5,962 nucleotides of DNA from an uncultured Flavobacteriales bacterium (GTDB taxonomy: Bacteria > Bacteroidota > Bacteroidia > Palsa-965): positions 1-5,962 of the forward strand of contig CAMLEF010000294.1 in the NCBI GenBank assembly GCA_946478675.1. Reading direction: 5' to 3'. The notes under the pieces were generated by a model, which worked only from the letters and a program-made list of their open reading frames with translations, did no database searches and had not been told where the DNA came from. The position numbers and the translations under genes were made by a program. Below are positions 1 to 5,233 of this stretch, piece after piece (position 1 is the stretch's first letter; each line of letters opens with the position of its first letter).

Positions 1-2
1 AG

Positions 3-683
3 CACATCGGTTACATGCCGGGAAAATTTTCGCTGTACCAGGACCTGAGCATCGAAGAGAACCTGCGCTTCTTCGCCACCGTTTTCAACACGACCGTCGA
101 AGCAAATTACGAAATGATCCGCGACATCTACGTGCAGATCGAGCCGTTCAAAAAACGACGCGCGGGGCAGCTGAGCGGCGGCATGAAACAGAAGCTCGCG
201 TTGTGCTGCGCGCTGATCCATCGCCCGACGGTTTTGTTTCTCGACGAGCCGACGACGGGCGTGGATGCGGTTTCGCGGAAAGAATTCTGGGACATGCTGC
301 AAACGCTGAAAGCGCAAGGCATCACGATCCTCGTTTCGACGCCGTACATGGACGAAGCCGCTTTGTGTGAACGCATCGCTTTGATCCAGCACGGCAAAAT
401 TCTTTCCGTCGATACGAACGCCGGGATCATTTCCCGCTTTGGAAAACGGTTGTTCGCCGTTCGTGCGCAAAACACGCACCAGCTGCTGCAGGATCTGCGT
501 GCCTTGCCGGAAACGCATTCGTGCTACCCGTTCGGCGATTCCGTGCATTGGGCAACAACTTCCGAAACGCCAAATGAAAAATCGCTGACGGATTATCTCG
601 TTTCGAAATCGAACGGTGCGGTGCAGGTGGAAAACATCCAGCCCGGCATCGAAGATTGTTTCATGGACCTGATGCGGAAATAA
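3..683 (+). CDS. ABC exporter ATPase subunit 1 (YbhF N-half-like), 5' partial
   Basis: This is the cytoplasmic ATP-binding subunit of an ABC-2 type exporter. The reading frame is open to the left edge: codons before the ATG at 15 read HIGY, matching RIGYM in the next gene. The true start and Walker A therefore lie upstream of the window. Counting from that internal Met, it has signature LSGGM (53-57), Walker B LFLDEP with the catalytic Glu (D77, E78), a D-loop region TTGVDAVSR, and STPYMDEA (108-115). About 80 residues of C-terminal extension follow, as is usual for this exporter class. Two catalytic residues are replaced. The Q-loop position is Gly (MPGKF; the next gene has MSQKF) and the H-loop His is Pro110. 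This subunit thus supplies a good signature motif but a poor nucleotide site. The stop lies 1 nt before the next ATG, so the two ATPases are co-transcribed and probably translationally coupled. E. coli YbhF carries both ATPase domains in one chain; here they are separate. The substrate is unknown. Confidence 0.93.
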   Translation, partial: HIGYMPGKFSLYQDLSIEENLRFFATVFNTTVEANYEMIRDIYVQIEPFKKRRAGQLSGGMKQKLALCCALIHRPTVLFLDEPTTGVDAVSRKEFWDMLQTLKAQGITILVSTPYMDEAALCERIALIQHGKILSVDTNAGIISRFGKRLFAVRAQNTHQLLQDLRALPETHSCYPFGDSVHWATTSETPNEKSLTDYLVSKSNGAVQVENIQPGIEDCFMDLMRK

Positions 684-684
684 C

Positions 685-1419
685 ATGGAAAAAGCGATCC
701 GGGTTGAACGGCTCACGAAACGCTTCGGCGATTTCACCGCGGTGGATGCGATCTCCTTCGAAGTCGCCGCGGGAGAGATCTTCGGATTTCTCGGGGCGAA
801 CGGCGCAGGGAAAACGACCGCGATGCGCATGCTCTGCGGACTGCTCTCTTCCACTTCGGGAACAGCGACGGTGGCCGGTTACGAGATCAACGAGCAGCCC
901 GACGAGATCAAAAAGCGCATCGGCTACATGAGCCAGAAATTTTCGCTGTACGAAGATCTCACGATCGCAGAAAACATCCGGCTCTTCGGCGGCATATACG
1001 GCCTCAACAAAAAAACGATCCGCGAACGAACGGATGCAATCGTCGCGAAACACGCGTTGCAGGAGGTGCGCGACAAGCTGGTGAAAGACCTGCCGCTGGG
1101 ATGGAAACAGAAACTGTCGTTTTCCCTCTCGCTCGTGCATGAGCCGAAGATCGTTTTCCTCGATGAGCCGACCGGCGGCGTCGACCCGATCACGCGGCGG
1201 CAATTCTGGGAGCTGATCTACGAAGCGGCAGGAGCAGGCACAACGATCTTCGTAACGACGCACTACATGGACGAAGCGGAATACTGCAACCGCGTCTCGA
1301 TCATGGTCGACGGAAGGATCGAAGCGCTCGACACGCCGGCCAACCTGCGCAAACAATACAACGTCGGGACGATGGATGAAGTTTTCCGTTTTCTCGCGAG
1401 AGGAACATCGACGAAATGA
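685..1419 (+). CDS. ABC exporter ATPase subunit 2 (YbhF C-half-like)
   Basis: This is a complete 244-residue ABC ATPase, the expected heterodimer partner of the preceding gene. Visible motifs are Walker A GANGAGKTT (37-45), Q-loop Gln84 (YMSQKFSLYEDLT), a degenerate signature LPLGW (136-140) in place of LSGGQ, Walker B VFLDEP (D160, E161), a D-loop region GGVDP, and H-loop His193 in TTHYMDEA. The C-terminal tail is short, and its last part (MDEVFRFLARG) is the usual end of this class. The start at 685 lies one base after the stop of the previous gene and gives a normal ABC N-terminus (AIRVERLTKRFGDFTAVDAISFEV). From memory, an LPLG-type signature also occurs in the second ATPase half of YbhF/RbbA proteins, so the change is probably a family feature and not decay. 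The assignment is firm; the transported compound cannot be read from the sequence. Confidence 0.95.
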   Translation: MEKAIRVERLTKRFGDFTAVDAISFEVAAGEIFGFLGANGAGKTTAMRMLCGLLSSTSGTATVAGYEINEQPDEIKKRIGYMSQKFSLYEDLTIAENIRLFGGIYGLNKKTIRERTDAIVAKHALQEVRDKLVKDLPLGWKQKLSFSLSLVHEPKIVFLDEPTGGVDPITRRQFWELIYEAAGAGTTIFVTTHYMDEAEYCNRVSIMVDGRIEALDTPANLRKQYNVGTMDEVFRFLARGTSTK

Positions 1420-1442
1420 ATGAAATGAATTGATCAGATGAA

Positions 1443-1477
1443 GGGTCGATCACTGATCGACCCCGACTTACAGTCGG
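1443..1477 (+). other. Tandem intercistronic hairpins before the permease genes
   Basis: Two perfect inverted repeats lie back to back in the 64-nt gap between the ATPase and permease genes. The first pairs gggtcgatca (1443-1452) with tgatcgaccc (1454-1463); sterics would open the top, leaving about 8-9 bp. The second pairs ccgact (1463-1468) with agtcgg (1472-1477) around a 3-nt loop. They share base 1463. The second ends 6 nt before the permease ATG, and TAAAAA follows it instead of a T-run, so it is not an intrinsic terminator. A role in mRNA processing, stability or translation of the permease is inferred from position only. Confidence 0.6.
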
Positions 1478-1483
1478 TAAAAA

Positions 1484-2593
1484 ATGAAGCAATTCCTTGC
1501 CTTCGTCCGGAAAGAGTTCCTGCACATTCTGCGGGACAAGCGAACGCTGCTCATCCTGTTCGGGATGCCGGCGATGCAGGTGATCCTGTTCGGTTACGTG
1601 CTGTCGAATGACATCCGCAACGTGCCGGTGGCGATCCTCGATCACGCGAAAGATGCTTCGAGCGTGCAGCTCATCAACCGCATCTCTTCTTCCGGCTATT
1701 TTCTCGCGGAGAAAAATCTCGCGAACGAAAACCAGGTGCACGAAGCGTTCCGCACCGGCAAGATCAAAATGGCGTTCATCATTCCCGCCGGTTTCAGCGA
1801 CGATTTGTATCATGCCGGTCACGCGCAGGTGCAAATCGTAGCCGACGCGACAGACATCAACACTGCTTCCACGCTCACGAGCTACGCACAGGCTATCCTG
1901 CGATCATACGAGCAGGAGATCAACGTGCAGGGCGTTCCCGACATGCAGATCGTCACGCAGATTCGCATGGTCTTCAACCCCGAATTGAAATCGGTGTACA
2001 TGTTCATCCCGGGCGTGATCGCGATCGTGATGATTTTGATCTCGGCGATGCTTACGTCGATCACTATCGCGCGCGAAAAAGAAACGGGCACGATGGAAAT
2101 TCTGATGATCTCGCCGCTGAAGCCGCTGCAGATCATCATCGGGAAAGTGATCCCGTACCTCGTGCTTTCCTGCATCAACTGCACGATGATCATCGCGATG
2201 GGCTTTTTCATTTTCGACATGCCAATGAACGGAAGCTACCTGCTGCTCGCGCTGGAATGCGGGCTGTACATTTTCCTGGCGTTGTCGCTCGGCATTTTGA
2301 TCTCTTCGGTGGCGAATACGCAGCAAACGGCGATGTTCGCTTCGCTGCTCGGGCTGATGATGCCGACGATGCTGCTGTCGGGATTCGTGTTCCCGGTGGA
2401 GAGCATGCCGCCTCCGCTGCAGGTGATCTCGAATGCGATGCCCGCGAAATATTTCATCGTCGTGCTGAAAGGCGTCATGATCAAAGGCGAAGGCCTCGAC
2501 ATGCTGTGGAAGCCGACGCTGGTGATGCTCGGCATTACGCTTTTCTTTTTGTTCATCAGCTTACGCAGGATACGCACACGGCTCAGCGCATGA
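1484..2593 (+). CDS. ABC-2 type permease 1 (YbhS/YbhR-like)
   Basis: This is an inner-membrane subunit of the exporter, 369 residues, close to the usual ~370 of YbhS and YbhR. A basic N-terminus (MKQFLAFVRKEFLHILRDKR) precedes TM1 at about 21-40. A large extracytoplasmic domain (about 42-172) follows, then TM2 at about 173-195. After it comes the ABC-2 hallmark AREKETGTMEILMISPLKP (196-214), which contacts the ATPases. Further hydrophobic segments lie at about 222-244, 251-275, 283-305 and 344-361, giving the six-TM layout of the ABC2_membrane_3 type. The start is well fixed: an in-frame TAA sits at 1478-1480 and the next Met is inside TM1. Its stop overlaps the next gene's start as ATGA. In E. 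coli the YbhFSR system has been linked to drug and cation efflux; whether that applies here is unknown. Confidence 0.94.
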   Translation: MKQFLAFVRKEFLHILRDKRTLLILFGMPAMQVILFGYVLSNDIRNVPVAILDHAKDASSVQLINRISSSGYFLAEKNLANENQVHEAFRTGKIKMAFIIPAGFSDDLYHAGHAQVQIVADATDINTASTLTSYAQAILRSYEQEINVQGVPDMQIVTQIRMVFNPELKSVYMFIPGVIAIVMILISAMLTSITIAREKETGTMEILMISPLKPLQIIIGKVIPYLVLSCINCTMIIAMGFFIFDMPMNGSYLLLALECGLYIFLALSLGILISSVANTQQTAMFASLLGLMMPTMLLSGFVFPVESMPPPLQVISNAMPAKYFIVVLKGVMIKGEGLDMLWKPTLVMLGITLFFLFISLRRIRTRLSA

Positions 2594-3705
2594 AAACGAT
2601 CCTCCATCTCATCCGCAAGGAAGTGCTCCAGCTCCGCCGCAACCGGCAGATGCTGCCGATGGTCACGATCATGCCCGTGCTGCAGGTGATCCTGCTTTCG
2701 TTCGCCGCGAACTACGAGATCCGTCACTTGAGGCTGGCGGTGGTCGATGCGGACCACACGTCCACTTCGCGGCAGCTCGCAGAAACGTTCACTGCTTCCG
2801 GTTTCTTCGAGCTGAGCGGTACTGCGCCTTCTTCGGAAAAAGCGTTCCGCCTGTTGCAGGAAGACGAAGCCGACATCGTGCTGGAGATCCCGCAGCATTT
2901 CGACCGCGACCTCACGCGCGAGCATTACGCGACGGTAATGGTGGAGCTGAACGCCGTCAACAGCCAGAAGGCGGGCGTGAGCGGGGCGTACGCGCAAAGC
3001 ATCATCGCCGGCTTCAACGATCGCATCCGCCTCGACCTGCGCGGCACAACCGGCGGAAACGCGTACCGCATCGAACCGGCGGTTTCGAACTGGTACAACC
3101 CGCTGCTGAATTACAAAACGCTGATGGTGCCCGGTGTTCTCGGCCTCATGGTGTCGATCCTCATCATGATCGTTTCGGCAATGAACATTGTGCGTGAAAA
3201 AGAGATCGGGACCATCGAACAGCTGAACGTAACGCCGGTAAAAAAATACCAGTTCATCCTCGGCAAGCTGCTTCCGTTCTGGGTGGTGGGACACGTCATT
3301 TTCTGGGTCGGCATTCTCGCGGGCATCGTCATTTTTCACGTGCCGTTCGAAGGAAGCCCGCTGGTGCTGGAATTGTTTCTCGCTGTTTACCTGCCGGTAG
3401 TGCTGGGCCTCGGGCTGTTCATCTCCACGCTGGTAGACACGCAGCAGCAGGCGATGTTCGTCGCGTATTTTTTCATTCTCATTTTCGTGCTGATGAGCGG
3501 TTTCATGACGCCGATCGAGAACATGCCCGACTGGGCGCAAAAAGCCAACGTGATCAATCCCGTGCGTTACCTGGTAGAGGTGAATCGTCTCGTCCTGCTG
3601 AAAGGTGCGTCCCTGCACGAGATCGGCCCGTACTGCCTGCGGATGGTCGGTTACGGAATTGTGATCAATGCGTTAGCGGTGTGGCGGTACAGGAAAACAG
3701 TGTAG
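2590..3705 (+). CDS. ABC-2 type permease 2 (YbhR/YbhS-like)
   Basis: This is the second membrane subunit, 371 residues, a divergent homologue of the preceding permease with the same plan. It has an amphipathic basic N-terminus (MKTILHLIRKEVLQLRRNRQ), TM1 at about 21-40, an extracytoplasmic domain at about 42-178, TM2 at about 179-200, and the hallmark VREKEIGTIEQLNVTPVKK (201-219). Further TM segments lie at about 225-249, 258-281, 287-306 and 344-363. I chose ATG 2590 although the frame stays open back to 2257. The upstream 111 codons overlap the first permease, their composition (Ala/Asp/Arg/His-rich) looks like out-of-frame translation, and homology between the two permeases begins at 2590. 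The ATGA overlap with the upstream stop suggests translational coupling and 1:1 production. It is the last gene of the operon in this window. Confidence 0.94.
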   Translation: MKTILHLIRKEVLQLRRNRQMLPMVTIMPVLQVILLSFAANYEIRHLRLAVVDADHTSTSRQLAETFTASGFFELSGTAPSSEKAFRLLQEDEADIVLEIPQHFDRDLTREHYATVMVELNAVNSQKAGVSGAYAQSIIAGFNDRIRLDLRGTTGGNAYRIEPAVSNWYNPLLNYKTLMVPGVLGLMVSILIMIVSAMNIVREKEIGTIEQLNVTPVKKYQFILGKLLPFWVVGHVIFWVGILAGIVIFHVPFEGSPLVLELFLAVYLPVVLGLGLFISTLVDTQQQAMFVAYFFILIFVLMSGFMTPIENMPDWAQKANVINPVRYLVEVNRLVLLKGASLHEIGPYCLRMVGYGIVINALAVWRYRKTV

Positions 3706-3764
3706 GGGTTACGAATTACGAATCCGTACGAATGCCGCGAATTAAGGGGTTACGAATTACGAAT
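3704..3764 (+). repeat. Two 20-bp direct repeats, 41 bp apart
   Basis: The sequence aggggttacgaattacgaat occurs exactly at 3704-3723 and 3745-3764. Each copy holds two adjacent TACGAAT heptamers, and a fifth heptamer lies between them at 3727-3733. The first copy begins inside the stop codon of the second permease gene. Confidence 0.85.
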
Positions 3765-3838
3765 ATCCGGATCGTGCCTGCCGGCTTTTGTATTCATTCG
3801 TAATTCGCGGTATTCGTACAAATTCGTTATTCGTAACC
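3707..3838. repeat. Imperfect 38-bp inverted repeat built from TACGAAT heptamers
   Basis: The left arm (3707-3744) and right arm (3801-3838) are complementary at 34 of 38 positions by hand alignment, separated by 56 bp. The right arm reads as ATTCGTA heptamers (3796-3802, 3812-3818, 3829-3835, plus the variant ATTCGTT at 3822-3828). The second direct-repeat copy inside the spacer (3753-3764) can pair instead with 3796-3807, giving an alternative fold with a shorter loop. The element fills the gap between the ABC operon and the lipoprotein gene and encodes no plausible protein. It resembles a REP- or MITE-like intergenic element, but no transposase or target duplication is visible. It could also act as a 3' mRNA stabiliser for the operon or as a protein-binding array. 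Confidence 0.75.
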
Positions 3839-3851
3839 TTTTCTACCTTTG
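3822..3851 (+). promoter_or_regulatory. Probable Bacteroidota-type promoter of the lipoprotein gene
   Basis: TACCTTTG at 3844-3851 matches the Bacteroidota -7 consensus TAnnTTTG exactly. The -33 region at the expected distance is only a weak ATTC in place of TTG, and it falls inside the right arm of the inverted repeat. Transcription would begin near 3858, giving a leader of about 33 nt that is A/C-rich and lacks a Shine-Dalgarno sequence, as is usual in this phylum. Confidence 0.6.
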
Positions 3852-3890
3852 CGGCGAACCATAAACACAAACGCCTTAAACCAACTACAC

Positions 3891-4448
3891 ATGATCAATC
3901 GTATTTCCGCCGTTGCCGCCGCTGCAGGAATGTTCTGCCTGGTGCTTTCTTCGTGCAAGCCCGCTACGCAAACCGTCAACATCAAGGGTGATTACAGCAT
4001 GGAGATCCCCAAGCACATGACGTCTACCACGGAGCTCAACGACGACGCTTCCCTGCAGTACCAGGATCCCGCAAAAGAGCTGTATGTAATCGTTATCGAT
4101 GAGTCGAAAGAAGAATTCATCAACACGTTCAAAGACCTCGGCGAATACGATTCTACCAAAACAGCTGAGCGCAACTACCGCGAGGTACAGCTCAAATCGA
4201 TGACCGACAATCTCGACCTGAAGACGCAGCCGGAAATCAAGAAGCAGAACATCAACGGCCTCGACGCAGAGGTGGCTGATTTCCGCGCTATGGCAGAAGG
4301 CATCGACCAGGAGATCTACTACAAGTTCGCTTTCGTTGAAGGCAAAACGAACATGTACATGGTCATGACCTGGACGCTTTCTGCTTCGAAAGACAAGTAC
4401 GGCCCGGAAATGGATGCGATGCTGAACTCGTTCAAACTGCAGAAGTAA
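3891..4448 (+). CDS. Predicted lipoprotein of unknown function (tandem paralogue 1)
   Basis: This 185-residue protein is not one I can name. Its N-terminus is a lipoprotein signal: basic MINR, a hydrophobic Ala-rich core, and lipobox LSSC with acylated Cys22. It should be tethered to a membrane facing the periplasm or the cell surface; the residues after Cys (KPATQ) do not settle which. The mature part has short beta-like stretches: DYSMEIPKHM (34-43), ASLQYQDPA (53-61), LYVIVIDESKEEF, INGLDAEVADF, and NMYMVMTWTL (154-163), ending in LNSFKLQK. A start with an IP-helix motif, a central NGLDA and a terminal xMxxSF recalls PsbP/Mog1/DcrB-like folds, which is my inference only. I chose ATG 3891; an in-frame TTG at 3849 lies inside the -7 box and would spoil the signal peptide. 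It has its own promoter and terminator, and a close paralogue follows. Confidence 0.88.
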   Translation: MINRISAVAAAAGMFCLVLSSCKPATQTVNIKGDYSMEIPKHMTSTTELNDDASLQYQDPAKELYVIVIDESKEEFINTFKDLGEYDSTKTAERNYREVQLKSMTDNLDLKTQPEIKKQNINGLDAEVADFRAMAEGIDQEIYYKFAFVEGKTNMYMVMTWTLSASKDKYGPEMDAMLNSFKLQK

Positions 4449-4466
4449 TTTTCGCTGACCTCATCC

Positions 4467-4497
4467 AAAGCCCGGTCCGCAACGACCGGGCTTTTTT
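4467..4497 (+). terminator. Intrinsic terminator after paralogue 1
   Basis: A perfect stem pairs agcccggtc (4469-4477) with gaccgggct (4484-4492) around a 6-nt loop, and AAA/TTT pairing can extend it to 11 bp. A run of six T follows (4492-4497). It lies 18 nt after the stop codon. Only 11 nt separate it from the next start codon. Confidence 0.93.
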
Positions 4498-4508
4498 AAA
4501 TCCACGCC

Positions 4509-5078
4509 ATGAAAATACGCTCCACCTTCCGCACGCTTTTGCTCACGCTGCTGGGTGCCCCGGCGTTTGACTTAATCAGCGGCGACAATGGAAAAACACG
4601 CACGGTGAAAGCCGTCGATTACATGATGGACATTCCGCAGCACATGAAGTCGACGCGCGAGCTGAACGACGAAGCGTCGCTGCAGTACCAGGACCCGGCG
4701 GCAGAGCTGTATATCATCGTGATCGACGAATCGAAATCGGAGTTTATAAAAACCTTCAAAGAGATCGGCGACTACAACGATTCGTTTTCCGTGGTTTCGA
4801 ATTACAGCCGCGTGCAGCTGAACAGCATGATCGAAAAGCTTCGCGTGACGGAAGGTCCTTTCATCGAGAAAGGCCGCGTGATCCACGGCATGGATGCGGA
4901 GGTCGACGATTTCAAAGCGTATGCGGAAGGCATCGACGAATCGATCTATTACAAATTCGCTTTCATCGAAGGCGACAAAAACATGTACATGGTGATGACC
5001 TGGACGCTGGCCAGCCGGAAGAAAACGCATTTGCCGGAGATGAACGGAATGATCTATTCGTTCCGGCAGCAGGAATGA
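4509..5078 (+). CDS. Predicted exported protein of unknown function (tandem paralogue 2, no lipobox)
   Basis: This 189-residue protein is a clear duplicate of the preceding gene product: about 60% identity by my hand alignment of residues 37-189 with residues 34-185 of its neighbour, with one single-residue insertion. Shared blocks include ELND.ASLQYQDPA, VIDESK, MDAEV-DF, AEGID, YYKFAF and an identical NMYMVMTWTL (158-167). The N-terminus differs. Basic MKIRSTFRT is followed by the hydrophobic stretch LLLTLLGAPAF with no cysteine anywhere in the signal region, and A-P-A at 17-19 suggests ordinary signal peptidase I cleavage after Ala19. It is therefore probably soluble in the periplasm or secreted, while its paralogue is membrane-anchored. 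No promoter fits between the upstream terminator and this start, so expression may depend on read-through or on a promoter before the hairpin. Its own terminator follows. Confidence 0.87.
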   Translation: MKIRSTFRTLLLTLLGAPAFDLISGDNGKTRTVKAVDYMMDIPQHMKSTRELNDEASLQYQDPAAELYIIVIDESKSEFIKTFKEIGDYNDSFSVVSNYSRVQLNSMIEKLRVTEGPFIEKGRVIHGMDAEVDDFKAYAEGIDESIYYKFAFIEGDKNMYMVMTWTLASRKKTHLPEMNGMIYSFRQQE

Positions 5079-5099
5079 TTTCAAGCGCCTTTCCCGATC

Positions 5100-5129
5100 A
5101 ACGCCCGTTTCTCATCGACGGGCGTTTTT
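5100..5129 (+). terminator. Intrinsic terminator after paralogue 2
   Basis: The stem aacgcccgt (5100-5108) pairs perfectly with acgggcgtt (5118-5126) around a 9-nt loop, and T residues run to 5129. It starts 21 nt after the stop codon. It isolates the paralogue pair from the enoyl-CoA hydratase gene downstream. Confidence 0.9.
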
Positions 5130-5177
5130 CATTGTTTAAAACTTCGGTTGGCCGTGGATAAACATTTGCTGCGGGCG

Positions 5178-5207
5178 TTGGTCAGCCGTCTTTCCTCCTT
5201 AATTTTA
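5178..5207 (+). promoter_or_regulatory. Bacteroidota-type promoter of the enoyl-CoA hydratase gene
   Basis: TTG at 5178-5180 is followed after exactly 19 nt by TAATTTTA (5200-5207), one mismatch from the -7 consensus TAnnTTTG. Transcription would start near 5214, about 20 nt before ATG 5234. The rest of the gap 5130-5233 shows no other feature. Confidence 0.65.
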
Positions 5208-5233
5208 GCCCCGTTCAACAGACCAACTTTATT

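Noticed and set aside
661..1356. A 231-codon minus-strand open frame opposite ATPase 2
   Set aside because: The + strand encodes all the ABC ATPase motifs here, and the antisense protein has shadow-like composition and no recognisable family.
2236..3618. A 460-codon open frame on the minus strand, antisense to both permeases
   Set aside because: Its translation is rich in His, Arg, Asp and Gln with no membrane, domain or signal features, which is typical of the antisense of GC-rich genes. The + strand frames carry clear ABC-2 permease motifs.
3765..3790. Possible intrinsic terminator for the ABC operon (ccgg...ccgg then cttttg)
   Set aside because: The stem is only about 4 bp and the T-run is short. 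It may still be the loop of the larger inverted repeat, but I cannot support it as a terminator.
3704..3838. CRISPR-like array
   Set aside because: The repeat units are 7-20 bp, some adjacent without spacers and present in both orientations. There are no regular unique spacers and no cas genes.
3849..3890. TTG start at 3849 for the lipoprotein, adding 14 residues
   Set aside because: The TTG is part of the predicted -7 box, so it would not be in the mRNA, and the extension puts polar residues ahead of a well-formed lipoprotein signal.
3788..3991. A 67-codon + strand open frame spanning the repeat and the lipoprotein start
   Set aside because: It runs through the inverted repeat and overlaps the lipoprotein signal peptide in another frame, with no family resemblance.
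4572..5084. A 170-codon minus-strand open frame opposite paralogue 2
   Set aside because: The + strand frame is supported by about 60% identity to its neighbour; the antisense product is His/Phe/Arg-rich and has no independent support.
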